From: Tilletia caries
Lineage: Eukaryota > Basidiomycota > Exobasidiomycetes > Tilletiales > Tilletiaceae
Direction of reading: 5' to 3'
Length of the DNA: 64,000 bases
NCBI GenBank assembly: GCA_032718865.1
Contig: JALUTQ010000041.1
Coordinates: 806,001-870,000, forward strand
Part shown: positions 1 to 11,773 of the stretch, piece by piece
Layout of the letters: each line of letters begins with the position of its first letter
Numbering within the stretch: the stretch's first letter is position 1
Made by a program: the position numbers and the translations under genes
Notes under the pieces: generated by a model
The model's input: the letters and a program-made list of their open reading frames with translations, nothing else
What the model was told of the DNA's origin: nothing
Databases searched by the model: none

Positions 1-1179
1 AGATTGCTGAAGGTGGCCGAGAATGACCATTGATGATCGCTGACTCTCGGAAGCAGCGCCGTTCTGCTTAGCGTACCATTCGGTCACAGTCTTCGAAGCG
101 TAGGAGTGCGTGGAGCCGGAATACTTCTTGATGAGGATCTGCGAGAGCTCCTTGGCGTTCTCGCTCATGTAGGCATCGATCGACTGGGCCGCCTTGCAGA
201 TAGCCTCGCTGTCGAATTCCGGCCGCTTGGTCCGCTCGCCGCAAAGGTGACGAGCCAGCATGAGTGATCCACTGGCAAGCGAAGAAGGGTTGACGGAGAC
301 AAAGTCCTTGTGGAACAATGTCGCTTCCATCAGGAATCTGGCAACACTCTGCACCTTGGCCTCTTCTCGTACTTGCATGCAAGCGATGCGGAGCCAGGCC
401 TCGGGAGTGGGATAGCCGAGCTGCCAGCCGATAGTCGACAGGACATGACCTTCCATCTGTGTGAAGGCGGTCTCGTCGTAGGCGTTGCAGCAGGTCTGGC
501 TGAGGTCTTGCACAGCAGGGATGTGGTTCTTCGCATCCTCATACTTGGCGGCAATCAGAAGCGCCGCACACCCGACCAGCTGGTAATGTCTCTTGTAGAC
601 TATCCGCTTCGACACATACCGGTCGACAATGTTCATCGTCAGGTAGAGGGTCTCCGGTCGGAGACGGAATGTTTGGTGGATCTCGATGAGAAAGTCAACG
701 AGGAAGGGCCGCATGTACCATCGCAGCTCAGGTTGAACGTCCATGAGCTCGATGTTTGGGAGCGTCAATGCCTGCAGATGCCGAAAGGAATCAGTATGGG
801 CACTGGCTTTGTGGGTGACATTTGAAAAACTCACCTCAATAGAGTGCATGTGGCTGATAGCCTCATCTTGGTATTCTTCTTCGAGAAGGATGTTCCGCGA
901 CGAGGTCGCAGATGAGTTGGATGACCGGGCAGGTGCTGCCGCACTGTTTGCGCAGGCACCAGCCGATGACACATTGAGCGAGCTCTGTGTTGAACTCCTC
1001 TGCAGATTGTTTCTTGAAGACCGCTTCACGGGCTGTTGTGCACACGAAGGGTTTGAGGACCTTCTTTGCATAGCGCCGTCGAGAGGCGAGGAAGCCGATT
1101 TCCGCTTCTGGCCCGCGCTCGAGCTCGAGGAGGGTGCGGCCGGGCCGGATCGTTCGCTGGACTTTGTGGTTGCAGGCAT
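1..1179 (-). CDS. G1/S-type cyclin, N-terminal part (3' end outside the window)
   Basis: Seen: exon 1 runs 1179-835 (115 codons, ATG at 1179); an intron with GTGAGT...CTGCAG spans 834-772; exon 2 runs from 771 off the window edge in one open frame. Exon 1 is a Ser/Ala-rich, low-complexity tail. Exon 2 opens with a cyclin box: MRPFLVDFLIEIHQTF, then YLTMNIVDRYVSKR, QLVGCAALLIAAKYED and LSTIGWQLGYPTPEAWLR, which are the usual helix 1, 2, 3 and 5 signatures including the K and E pair that contacts the CDK. Family knowledge: this pattern is that of fungal Cln/Puc1-type cyclins, which activate Cdk1 at the G1/S transition in the nucleus. The C-terminal half of the second cyclin fold is present up to the edge. 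A B-type cyclin is the alternative; I see no destruction box in exon 1, but the call rests on overall resemblance. The 5' side is a gene-free stretch of about 5 kb. Confidence 0.85.
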   Translation of the reverse strand, partial: MPATTKSSERSGPAAPSSSSSAGQKRKSASSPLDGAMQRRSSNPSCAQQPVKRSSRNNLQRSSTQSSLNVSSAGACANSAAAPARSSNSSATSSRNILLEEEYQDEAISHMHSIEVSFSNVTHKASAHTDSFRHLQALTLPNIELMDVQPELRWYMRPFLVDFLIEIHQTFRLRPETLYLTMNIVDRYVSKRIVYKRHYQLVGCAALLIAAKYEDAKNHIPAVQDLSQTCCNAYDETAFTQMEGHVLSTIGWQLGYPTPEAWLRIACMQVREEAKVQSVARFLMEATLFHKDFVSVNPSSLASGSLMLARHLCGERTKRPEFDSEAICKAAQSIDAYMSENAKELSQILIKKYSGSTHSYASKTVTEWYAKQNGAASESQRSSMVILGHLQQS

Positions 1180-4100
1180 TGTGTTTCTTCGAGGGTCGGG
1201 AGGGGGGTAGCGGAAGGTGAAAAAAGACTGCTGTTCGCGTGGAGCAATGGAAGCAGACCAATGGGGGTTTGGGTGGGGTTGGTGAGTCGAGGCGCAAGGA
1301 AAGATGTCCAGAAACGAGTGTGGTGTTTGCCCGTCAAACGAAAGGCAAGGTCAATGAGCGTGGGTTGGTCCAATGTGAAGGAATGTTGTAGGGTAGGCCG
1401 TGAGTGGGTGAAAGGGTCGAAGAGACAGGGCCCGAAGATGATCCGAGAGTTGAAGTCGCAGGTCGAGGAAGTAAGAGGGAGTTGAAGTGGATGAGGAGGT
1501 AGAGGATGGATGAGGATCAGCAAGCTTGAGAGGATCAGGATTGAGGGAATTGAAGGTAGGCTTTCCGGGTTGGGGATTATATTTAAGCTGAGCGTGTTGA
1601 GCCGTAGAAGGCCTTCTTCAGTAGCACAAGCCAAGGCGTTCCATGCAGGACACGCTGTAGACAGAGAGATGGAGGAGTGGATAGTACGGGCACGCACCGT
1701 AGAACAAGTATACCGTTGCGGGGGCTTTGTAACACCGATGACGCAGTGCATGGAGTGTGAGGGTGCTCGAGCTGGTATGCTGAGCAGGCGTGTCTAGTAT
1801 TTTGGGTCGGCGCAATCGGCGTGGACGAGTTTGAGGCGGAGATGTGGGACGATCTGTTGATACCATGTCCAGAAGATGAGTGCCGGTGTAGTAGTCAACA
1901 GCGTTGTAATGTGGCGGGCACAGCGTACAATCCGAGCAGTACGGGACATGGTCGGGTGGGGAGGCAACGAAGGGCCAGGCGTACAAGGGACAAAGGATAG
2001 ATCGGTTGGTTGGTGCGGAAACACGGATAAGTCAATGGCAGACGGAGCGGCAGGGGCGAGATCAACAAGAATAAGGATTGTCAGTGACCTTCGGACAGGC
2101 ATGTCAACGGGCAGATTATTAAAGCGGAGAGTAACAGAACGTGTTCGTTGCTTTACCTGTGTTGACATACCTATTGAGGGGGAGAAGGACTGGACCGAAG
2201 GCTGGATGTACCGTAGATCAAAAGGGCGGAACCGGTAGGCGGTGGGCGCCGATGAAAGTAACAGAGTCGGAAGGTGAGTCTGCGGAAAATTGGAAGGTAA
2301 TTTTTGCTACGCCGAAGATTCTTTGTGCCTGTCACGGAAATCGTAAAAGCCAAATACCGACAGGGGCCATTGGCACAGGCACGCCGACGGTCATGAAGCG
2401 CGGAGTGATAGTGCACAGGATGTGCCAGGAGTTAGTCATCCGACAGGTGAAGAATGGCCGAGTGTTGCATAAGTGTAAGGGTCGCAGGGCGATACGACGT
2501 GCGTGTGGATCGAAAGCCGCAAGAGAGTCGGCGGGTGCCAATCGTAGCCGCCGTGACCGACGGGTCGATTACATTTTGAGTCGGATCATAGAAATGGGCC
2601 AGTTGTGTATGAGGCGCAAGTGGGCCAGCCGTCCGTTGGCGAAGATGACAGAAGGAAGGGGAAGACACCGACACCGATCCATGATCAGGTGGGGCAGGGA
2701 GGCAGAAGAGGGCGAGAACGGAATTTTCAGGGGGGTAATAAGATCAAAACAAAAACAAAAAGGTCAGCCTTCGTAGTTCGTCTAGGAGCAGTGACAGCGA
2801 TCAACGAGAGGAGGATCGAATTGTGAATGTGTGGTGTGGTGTGGTGGGGAGTGTGAGGTGCAACGGTCGCGGTGTGAATTTTTCGTTGGCACGGAGTTTG
2901 TGTCCAACGGCTCAGAAAAAGAGCTCGAAATTCGAACGCTCCGAAGCTTTGCACCCAACGATGCAGGAACGCAAGGGAAGAAAGTGTGGATGCAGGTGCG
3001 ATGTACCTCAGGAAGGGATGGGATCAGGGAAAGGGAACCTTCTCCACTCGCTGAGCACACAGAGACTGCCTCCGAGTGTGTGCTGTAGTGGTCCGAGCGG
3101 AGTCAGGTCACGGTGAATCAGCACCGAGCCGCCTCGTACCTCCCCCCTGTTTGGGGTTGGCTCCGATGGGAGTATGGGACGGTGCCGAAGCACTGTTCGA
3201 CTCCGAGAGGAGATTGGGGAAGCGGAGAACCTTCATAAGAAAGGGAGTGGAAGGGCCGGGATTCGATGCTGGGCGGAGCAGAAGCGCTTTGTTTACCCGC
3301 ACCTCTTGCAAACATCTCCTCTGTTGGCCTTGCGGACATCCAAAACCTTTACATCTGACAACAGCAGCAGCACCCTTCTCAGCATCCATGAGGGCGCACA
3401 CTCAGGGTGCCGAGCGGAACCCCAATCGACGAGGTTCGGCGATCAAGGAAGTGTAGGAGGGGTAGGTAGGGGACAGGACGATTCGAGCGGTCAACACTCA
3501 CGGAGAGGACGTGGACCGACGGCCGGATCAAGAGACAAGACGAGATCGATGTTCGGATTACCGGATGGGATCTGGACTTCAGCGACGTTTGCGTGGGATC
3601 CGGTGTCTGTGTGCCGGGGACCTGCTGCAAGGGAAATGAAGACGACAGAGGAATGTCTCATGGTCAGCACACATCCCCGGCCAACGAAGGAACAGTGAGT
3701 GCGGTCGGACGGTTGAAGGCCTGACACGCTGATGGTCCAGCATTCCATTTCGCAGCTGCTTGTCTCCCAGGCCGAGGCAAAGGCTCGTCCGACAACACCC
3801 AGCGTCGACGGCGGTGTGGCGTCTCTTCCCTTTGTTCGAAGGGTGCCAACTTCAACATGGCGGAACGTAGGCCGGAAGAAGGACGAGGGCCCCACCGCGC
3901 CGAAGATGGCGACAGTCCGAACATGACCAACGTCGAGCCGCTGCTTCCCCTGCCCAACTCTGCCCCAGACTCTACCCGGGACGGCAGCGTCTCTCGCTTG
4001 ACCAGCTCCTGCCAATGCGACGGACCTCCACGGCGAACAAGAGACCGAGATCGACTCACCTTCTAGAACCAATAGGCAAGATACCACGAAGAAACGATTC

Positions 4101-6217
4101 GAGTTTGGCGGCGTGAAGGTCGGACAAGAGATTCGTGGTCGGCAGTGTTCCGGTCCTGCGATCAGGGAAGAGACGTGGACAGACGCAAACAGGCGATACT
4201 GGAGGGAGTTGCCGCCGAGATTCCTGGGCTGCAAGAGAAGGGAAGGATGAGGATTGAGGAGGGAAAGGAAGAGCAGAGGGAAAGATAGTGAGTGAGTAGC
4301 AGAGCCGAGATCATCCTTCTGCTTTTATTCAAGTGACTGGTTGCTATATTCTCAGCTCTCAGCTCTCAGATCGCAGGCCTCCCGCCGCAGGCCAAGCGTG
4401 CTGCGTGCTAGCAGCGATCAATGGATTTCTGCCTGGAGAATTGCCTCCATATAGAGGGCGTTTGCAGACTTGCAGTCCGTACCTTGCGGTCCTCTGCCCA
4501 CTCGCAGCCTTCGAGTAGAGTAGGGTGCTGCATGGTGGCTCGGTCATTTCACTTTCGCGAGCCTTCTCGTGGGTTCACAGCAGTAATTTGACCTGCGGGA
4601 CCGGGACGTGTACATAGGCGTATGTAAGGCGAGCACGCGCGGGCACATCCTTTTTCTTTTTGTTGCACAAAGGCACCAGATGCTAGGCCGCACAGCATCA
4701 GGCAGCATCAGCGCATGTGCAGTCAGCGGTCAGCACGGGTTCGATCAGCACCCCGAATGGGTCACCCACTTTCAGGCAAGTCTCACTGCGAATTTCGCCA
4801 TGTTAAGTGCAGATAAGGCACGAGGCAAGGCGGGGGGACTTGCGGGTGGGCGTAAAAACATAAAGCGGCGAGGGTGCTGCCGGCCGCAACCTGCCTGCGC
4901 ACCAGCGGCTTCCTATCTAGAAAGTCATCGTGGGGACCCCCGCCGCTGCCCGCTCATCGACACATCGACCACCGTCGCCTTCTGAAGAGAAGTTCCTCGT
5001 ATGTAGAAGCTGGCCTGAGATCTGAGACGATCTCACCCGAAGAGAGCAAATGCTGGCTCTTTTGGTCGGGATCCACTCTCTGTGTTTCAGCGAGGCAGCG
5101 ACTGGAGTTGACACAAAGGGCCAAAGTACATAGGCAGGCAAGTCAGTACTCAGTAGCAGTGCTCCGTCAAGGCAGCGCGTCAAGCGTCAAACGGGTTTCT
5201 TACTTTGAGCGTGCTCGTACTTTTGGCAGCCGAAGGATGAGATCCTTGTTCTACGAGAAGAGCACAGGCCTCTTGCGCATCGCATCGCCCGACGCCAATT
5301 ATCGATTGCCCAAAGCGGGCGGCGGCTAAGGCCTAAGGCTTTACAATACATACACGCATCGACGACGTGGTAGTGGAAGAGCTTGAGATATCTGGGGAGT
5401 TGAGGCATACGTATCAGGGGGCTCGCTCAGGCGCTCAGGGCTGCCGCCTGCCTCGCTGCCGCAGCGTCAGCACCTTAGTCACCGCTCATCCCGCGAATTT
5501 GGAACATCTGTGGTAGATCATTGATGCGATGATCGCTCAGCATGCTGCGCCAATGGGTCCGTGCCTCCGTGGCCCATGTAGTGTGTGCCTTATGTATCTG
5601 TACCAGCGAGAGGCCGAGAAGGCGAGAAGTGAGAAGCAGCTCGATAATCCTTGGACGGGTCGCTTCGCTCTTGGTAAAAACATATGTGCAGTGTCGCGCT
5701 TTCAAAGCTCGCTGAACGCCGCAAGCTGGAGGCTTGAAGTTGTTCCTTTTCGCGATCTTCTGTCCAGCGTCCAGGCGTTCACGCGTTCGCGATCCACACT
5801 GGAACGACATACACAGTGACTGAGTAGAAAATTCTTTGCGCTTTCCTTTTCCTCCATTGTCCCCAACCGCGTCCTGGCATAGCCGTTGTCATTGCTTTTC
5901 CCATGACGCCTGACGCTCAGCCCTTCATTAATGCCGAGCCTTAGCGACCTGCTGAAAAAGGGTGACGACAAGCCAGCGGGTCGACGTCCCTCCAGTGCAA
6001 CCGATGATACGCCTGCCTTCCTGATGGGAATAAGAACGTACAGATTATTCTTACCATTTATCGTAGATTGATGACCAAAGGCCGTTGGTTACCCTCAAGA
6101 CGCGAGGCGGGACTCGAGATAGAGGGGGTTGAGCATATATACATTTGAAAGTAGTCAGTCGGTGTGTGGTACCAGCGAAGCACGTCCGAGAGAGGGGGTT
6201 GGGGGTTGATGGATCTA
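1180..6217. other. Gene-free stretch upstream of the cyclin
   Basis: I found no reading frame with recognisable protein character. The open frames here are short, on both strands, overlap each other and are rich in Arg, Ser, Pro and Cys, as expected of chance frames in GC-rich DNA. The part next to 1179 must hold the cyclin promoter and 5' UTR; long upstream regions are usual for fungal G1 cyclins. Polypyrimidine and G-rich patches around 1200-1550 and 4060-4300 look like promoter or UTR sequence but I cannot define sites. Confidence 0.5.
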
Positions 6218-6355
6218 CTCGGGCCCAACGGTGGTTGAACGTTGTTCCCATTTTTCGCTGACACAAAAAAGCCCTCCCTCCAGGGAGGGCCTGCAAGCTC
6301 AATGAAGAATACATGCTCAATGAAGAAATCAAAGATGAGATCCATTCCATAACAT
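6218..6355. repeat. Left terminal inverted repeat of the pogo-type element
   Basis: 138 bp, almost identical in reverse complement to 8134-8271. It begins directly after the TA dinucleotide at 6216-6217. Confidence 0.92.
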
Positions 6356-6430
6356 CATTCCTCCGACGCTGCCATGTCTGCATCCACAATTTGACTACTC
6401 TGTACACCCCACTGCCTATCCGCGATCCTC

Positions 6431-8176
6431 CTACGCTTCATCGCCTCCCTTCGCCTCCCTTCGCACCTCCGTAAACAGTTTTCGCCAACCTTTTGACTTC
6501 CTGTTCTCGGCCTCCTGTTTGAACAGCACCCACTCTCGTCGCACCTCCTCCCTCTTTTCCTTCTCGATTTTCTCCTTCGCAATCTCTCGCGCTTCGTGTG
6601 CATACAGCACACCTCCAGATTGTACAACCTTTCTCTGTCGTTCGTTCCGCTTGTGTCGTTCTTGCTGCGCCGAGGTTTGAGCTTCAAGTGCGGTTACCGC
6701 AAGTTGACCTGTGCGCGCTTGTTGCAGAGATCCTCGGATGAACCTGGACACGGAAGGGGAGAGTTCAAGACCATATCGATCCTCGATTTGTTGAGCAGAT
6801 CTGGACAGCGTGCGAATAGTTCGCGGGGTCGAAGGAACACCTGGTGAGCCCGGCGGTGTGGAAAAAGAAATTGGAGGCGGCATGGATGATTGTGAAGTAG
6901 GATTGGGATACTTGGAGAGAACTTGCGTAGGGTCATAGGGGTGTATTCCTGTGCGGCAAAATCCTGTCTCGATCGTGTTTGCCTTCATCGTGTGCATGCG
7001 GATGCCGTTTAAAGCGGCCAAAAATTCGGTTTTGCTGAAATTCGTACATCCAGTCCTCGTTGCAGCATCGATTGCCTCGCGATGCCAATGCTCGTAGGGC
7101 TGGAAGACTGCAACGTCCAGAGGCTGCAAGATATGTGAGGAGTGTGGCGGCAAGCTGAAGGGGATTATTTCTTGCTGGTCGCAAAAGTCGATGAACTGTT
7201 TTGTACAGTGTGAGCCGTGTCCGTCGAATATGAGCAGACGTTTGGATCCTTTGGTCATTCGTCCCGTGCGATTGTTGAAGTGAACGATCCAACGCAAAGC
7301 CAAGATGTCGTCCGAATAGCCTTTGTCTGATACCGCAAGAAGAGTGTCTCCGGGCGCAGAATTGTTCGTCCATGATTCGGAATGCTGAATACCGGACATG
7401 ATGACCATTGGAGAAATTGCTGATCCAGTCGCGTTGACTGCCTCGACGCAGGTAACCGTTTCGCGATTCGTTTCGCTCGCCAAGTGCGCTTCTCGCGAGG
7501 GGCAGTGCGTCACTATCCATTGTGTTCCCCTAATTCCAACACGAAAGCCGACCTCATCCATGTTCCAAATATCGTCCGGCAAGATTCCGTGCTGCTGGAT
7601 GACCTTGCGAAGCCTTTCGTAGAACCTGAGCAATGTCGCATGATCCTGGGTCATTCGAGACAGTTCCCTGGACTTCTGTCTGACCTTGCTGAGCTCGGGG
7701 TTCCTCTTGATGAAATTCTCTACCCAGTGCGCGCCGACTGTGAGCGGCACCGTGTTTGGATCGGTGTGCGCGTCGCGCAGAATTTGATCTGCAGATGCCT
7801 GGATCAGTCGAGGACGAGCCGATATCTCCAGACCGTCGAGGATACCAATCCACGCCAAGAGCACCTTCTCCTCTGTGTCGTTCAGCTTCCGGTTGGTGGG
7901 CGCGCGCGTGCTCTTGCTTGCCTTGCCGTTGTAGCGACGAGTGAGGCGCTGCACATCGACGTTATGTTTTTCTCGCAATGGCGGAGAGATTGATCTTGCC
8001 TTCCGACTTTTTGCGCTTCTTCTACCGCGCAGAGAACGCGCTCTTCTTCTTCCTGGTACGCTGAAGGCATTGGTGAGTTTTAAGTACCTGTTTGATGCTG
8101 TGTAGGGAATATGGATGCTGTGCGGTCTTGCCAATGTTATGGAATGGATCTCATCTTTGATTTCTTCATTGAGCAT
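6431..8176 (-). CDS. pogo/Fot1-like DDE transposase
   Basis: 581 aa, uninterrupted. Residues about 70-190 resemble the tandem helix-turn-helix (psq plus CENP-B-like) DNA-binding region of the pogo group: RRYNGKAS, RKLNDTEEKVLLAWI and HWVENFIKRNPEL. The DDE_1 catalytic core follows: first Asp in NMDE (IWNMDEVGFRVG), second in LLIFDGHGSHCT, third in LPPHSSHILQPLDVAVF. The C-terminus is a Lys/Glu/Arg-rich tail that may form a coiled coil. In this family the enzyme cuts out the element and re-inserts it at TA. The ATG at 8176 is the longest choice; codons 1 to about 40 lie partly in the inverted repeat and look unlike protein, so a start further in is possible. No frameshift or catalytic loss is visible. 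Confidence 0.92.
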   Translation of the reverse strand: MLNEEIKDEIHSITLARPHSIHIPYTASNRYLKLTNAFSVPGRRRARSLRGRRSAKSRKARSISPPLREKHNVDVQRLTRRYNGKASKSTRAPTNRKLNDTEEKVLLAWIGILDGLEISARPRLIQASADQILRDAHTDPNTVPLTVGAHWVENFIKRNPELSKVRQKSRELSRMTQDHATLLRFYERLRKVIQQHGILPDDIWNMDEVGFRVGIRGTQWIVTHCPSREAHLASETNRETVTCVEAVNATGSAISPMVIMSGIQHSESWTNNSAPGDTLLAVSDKGYSDDILALRWIVHFNNRTGRMTKGSKRLLIFDGHGSHCTKQFIDFCDQQEIIPFSLPPHSSHILQPLDVAVFQPYEHWHREAIDAATRTGCTNFSKTEFLAALNGIRMHTMKANTIETGFCRTGIHPYDPTQVLSKYPNPTSQSSMPPPISFSTPPGSPGVPSTPRTIRTLSRSAQQIEDRYGLELSPSVSRFIRGSLQQARTGQLAVTALEAQTSAQQERHKRNERQRKVVQSGGVLYAHEAREIAKEKIEKEKREEVRREWVLFKQEAENRKSKGWRKLFTEVRREAKGGDEA

Positions 8177-8271
8177 GTATTCTTCATTGAGCTTGCAGGC
8201 CCTCCCTGGAGGGAGGGCGTTTTTGTGTCAGCGAAAAATGGGAACAACGTTCAACCACCGTTGGGCCCGAG
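8134..8271. repeat. Right terminal inverted repeat of the pogo-type element
   Basis: 138 bp, ends directly before TA at 8272-8273. The first in-frame ATG of the transposase (8176) lies inside this repeat, so the repeat also supplies the 5' UTR and possibly the first codons. Confidence 0.92.
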
Positions 8272-8273
8272 TA

Positions 8274-10960
8274 CTCTGGACGACTGTACCGCACCCCGCT
8301 GCAGGCTATGCAACTTAAAACAGGGCTTCAGGCTTCAGCCTTCCTTCTGCTTCGAGATTTATTTGTGATTTGAGCAACGAGCGAGTGGCTCGCGGCTCAC
8401 CCTGCCCGACCTCTCAAATCCCTCTTTCCCTTTGTGTCCTTTGTCTCGCCCTCCACGGCCGCTCGCGCTAGGCTGCGAAACATGTAAGACCACTTTCGAT
8501 CGTCTCTATTCTCATCTGTTCTCCTGTTCGCAGGCACTACATATACTACTGCTCACTGTATCGCTGGCCCTCCCTTATTGTTGCTCGGAAAGGGATAGCT
8601 ATGTCTTTGAAGGACCGCAAGAGTTGACAAGGACACAGAGTGCGCCTCGGATCGAGGCTCCGAACTCGGACAATGGACATCCGGACCGAACGTTGCCATA
8701 TGTCACGCTGAGAATCCTGAGAAGTGAGTGGCGACTGTCGGGTGACATGCGTCAGAAAGACTCGCGAATCGTGAAGCGTGAAGGAAGGAAGGAAGGGGAA
8801 CTGGGGAAGTGGGACTGCTGCTCGGTGTTTGCTGAATTACGTAAGAACGCCACCGCGCCACCTTCGGAAATACTTTGAGAATTAGCCTCATTGACTCAGG
8901 CGTGTCTATGCGGTCGCGGCAACGGCGTTGCCGCAGTGTCACGTGGCAAATTTATCGGCCGAGATGAATTCAAGTAGAGAGCAGACAGAGACACCGCGAT
9001 AGACAGCCTGAGAACACTTGTAAGGAGCTACCCGGACTGCCACCTCCGCAGGGGACTTAGACGAAATTGACCGAATCCACCACTCACATACCTGACCCCT
9101 CGTCACACTTCATCCTCGCACCTCGACCAAACTCACGATGAGCACATACGCATACTGTCATCCTCTCAAGCATCCTATCTGCGCGCTGCTGCTTGGTTAG
9201 TTCGGAGAATTGCGTCCACTGACCTCCTCCTCTTGTCTCCGCAGTGCGCAGTATTCAAACTCCTCACATCCAGCTGACAGCTCCCAAGTCCCACTTTTGT
9301 TTCCTTTCTCATACAGCTAACATCTGCTACACTTCTGCTTATCTTCTTTGAGCCCTTTGCCTCTCGCGCCCAACACGACGCGTACCTAGATTTCGCTGCT
9401 TGCTCAATGCTCTCGTCTTCCTTGTCCTCCCCTTCTGCATTCCTCTCACAGGTCACAACGTCTACTTGCTTCTCTCCCTTTGCAGTTTGCCTTTCTTACA
9501 CCGATCGCAGGGCCCTCCACAACTTCAAGGTATGTGTGCCCATCCACCTTCGGCTGCCGCAGATCTTCTCACTCACTCACTCACTCACTCACTCACTCAC
9601 TCACTCACTCACTCACTCACTCACTCGTTCACGTTGACAGACTTATCAACCAGGCTAGCCATGACCGGTGTTCTCCTGCAATCTCGAGCGAGCCGCTGTC
9701 GGTCCTCCGGCCTCCCACTTACACAGCACACTCGTTCTCACTTCTCGAGCCAGAAGAATGTCTTTCACCTATTCATTGTTGGCACTTGGCATAGCATTTA
9801 TCTGCAATCCACTTCATCGTTTTTCAATGTCCAATATGCTGTCTGAAGGCTGAGAGTAAGGAGCAGAAGCAAGCTAGAAATGTACATAGGTAGACAGTGG
9901 TGGATTGCGGTCTATTTCGTCTAAGTTCTGTGTGGAAATGGCAGTCCGGGTCGCTCCTTGCAAGTGTGCTCAGGCGTGTTTGTGCACGCCGCGGCTTCTG
10001 GCCATTGAGCAATTCATTACGGCCGAGAGAGCATCACGTGAGCGACATTACAGCACACACACACGCCTGAGTTTCTGAGGCTATTTGAGAATGATCGGCG
10101 CGAGGTGAGACATCATTTCATTGCGCCCCCGCACTTCTTCCCTTTGTCTTGGTTCCTACTCGTAGCATGGTCGACTTCGGTCGTCACGCTCTCGTGGCAC
10201 ACTACATACATACTCCCATTGCACGGATCGTACAAGTGAGTCCTTGCAGCAGCGCCGTTCAGAAATCCATAGACAAGTACTGCGGGCGTGAGGCCTCACG
10301 CTGATTGTCTGCTCTTGTCCAGGTCAGGCGCAGGCGAGAAAACATGCCTCGCTTTCGCGCCCAATCGAATCGACCGTCGACTCATGACGTGCATCCTGTT
10401 GGAGCTCCCCGTATCAGAGCATGGGGCGTGAGTATCCTGCTGCTGTCGCTAATATCTAAATGCGAGAAGTATGTTCATTGACTACCGTGGCTCATGCTTC
10501 TGGCGTTTGTTCAGTCTAGGTCCTAACGCCCAAATCGAAATCTGCACGATGGCGATCAACGCAGTTTGCAAACACGCCCTCAACCCACAATCCTTCCAGA
10601 AATTTCGTTACCGACCAGTGCATGTTCGGCTGGATCGATGCTCCATCTGTCGTCTCGTAAACACAACGTTGTTGGGACGGTGGCCGCAATGAAGAATTCC
10701 GGCGAGTCGCTGTGCCAGTGCGCCAGAGTACAATGATGACCAGTCCATACGTCAGCACAGGCTCGCACGATCCCTTTCTAGACCGAAGAGGAGTCCGCTT
10801 CACGCCCGGGATCTTGAGCAACAAGACGTCCGGCTGGCACTGGGCACGAACTGCGCATTGGATCCCCAATTGACCTCGGACCTTTCCAGACGGTCTCATC
10901 GGTATCGTTGCGCAGCTGTCGACCAGGGCTTTGTCGACCGCGGTGTAAGTAGGATTGAAG
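8274..10960. other. Intergenic stretch, no supported gene
   Basis: Short frames on both strands without recognisable domains. Several GT...AG pairs could be introns of a small plus-strand gene (10168-10230, then 10324-10430), but I could not build a convincing protein. A TCAC microsatellite lies at about 9569-9627. Confidence 0.4.
9569..9627. repeat. (TCAC)n microsatellite, about 14 units
   Basis: Uninterrupted run of the tetranucleotide TCAC, ending in TCGTTCACG. Such tracts change length easily and are useful strain markers. Confidence 0.97.
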
Positions 10961-10975
10961 AACCCGGCGACCATG

Positions 10976-11437
10976 ACGGCAGGAAGCACACGAACCATTT
11001 CCCGGGGCCGCGGGCGAGAGTTTCTGGAGCTGCCTTCTCGACACGCCTTGAATATGTGAGTGTACGCAGAATGCTGATATGCGTCCTCTGCATTTACGCA
11101 TACCCTTCTGATACATCTTTCTCATCACAGGTTGGCAAGACCACCTACTGCTGCTTTTCCCGAAGCTCGACAAGGTCATTCCCGACAAGTTGCTCCTCCG
11201 TCGGGTCCATGGTTCACGCAAGAGGAGATCAAGGAGGACGACCCAACCATCGGCAATCCTGGGTACAATGCAACCTGTTACCTAGGATCCCGTCCCGCTT
11301 TCCACTCCGCGCCTCTTCTTGCATGGCTGCGTCCCCTACAGCTCGCCCATGGCTCCTATACACTCAACTGGAAAAAGATTGTGTCCAAGGGAGAGCGCCA
11401 AGAGAGAGTAGCAATCAGAAGGATCGATGCTCAATGA
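10976..11437 (+). CDS. Possible small two-exon hypothetical gene
   Basis: A start at about 10976 (ATGACGGCAGGAAGC) opens a frame that reaches a good donor, AAT-AT|GTGAGTG near 11058. The acceptor CATCACAG at about 11130 continues the same frame to a stop at 11435-11437. The predicted product is about 130 aa, basic, with a stretch PPSGPWFTQEEIKEDD that looks more like protein than its surroundings. No family is recognised. The minus strand also has an open frame here (10998-10516), so orientation is uncertain. I rate this as a candidate only. Confidence 0.25.
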
Positions 11438-11773
11438 GCTGTGCAGCGCACTGAACATACCAGTAATGTGTCTGCGGGATTGGGTCCTGAGTCCATGAGT
11501 CCATGACAGAAGGGCGAGGGGAAGAGCGACGCCCAAGCATCGTAGAGCAGCCATTGATTCATGGTCTTTTGGCGGCTTGTTGCTACGCGCATGGTCAGGA
11601 GCGTCGATGACGTTGAGCTGGGGTTGTGTTGCCTTGGCCTCCCCACTTGGCACCGCCTTTCCTTCTTCCACCTACCTCACACTCTCCGCGTTCGTTCATC
11701 GCTCATCAGCATCAGGCTCGAGCGCGCCATTGAGCTTTGACCGCTTCCAACAGACGCCAATTCATCCCACAAG
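11438..11773. other. Promoter/5' UTR region of the SMP/C2 gene
   Basis: No coding frame that I can support. A pyrimidine-rich stretch (TTCCTTCTTCCACCTACCTC, about 11660-11680) lies about 90 bases before the start codon, as is common for fungal promoters. Confidence 0.4.

Larger units (their letters stand above)
6218..8271 (-). mobile_element. pogo-type (Tc1/mariner superfamily) DNA transposon, apparently complete
   Basis: The element has inverted repeats of 138 bp at 6218-6355 and 8134-8271, starting CTCGGGCCCAACGG. I noted only one mismatch in the part compared base by base (a G/C-A difference next to the A-run near 6270). It is flanked by TA at 6216-6217 and 8272-8273, the target duplication of the Tc1/mariner superfamily. 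Each repeat contains a near-perfect hairpin, GCCCTCCCTCCAGGGAGGGC, around 6272-6291. One open reading frame of 581 codons lies between the repeats on the minus strand. Near-identity of the two repeats and the open transposase suggest recent insertion. Confidence 0.93.

Noticed and set aside
1026..4234. Several open frames of 100-250 codons on both strands upstream of the cyclin
   Set aside because: Arg/Ser/Pro/Cys-rich, overlapping on both strands, no motifs and no consistent splice joins; chance frames in GC-rich DNA.
10516..10998. 160-codon minus-strand frame
   Set aside because: No recognisable domain, and a competing spliced plus-strand model overlaps its 5' end; neither is strong.
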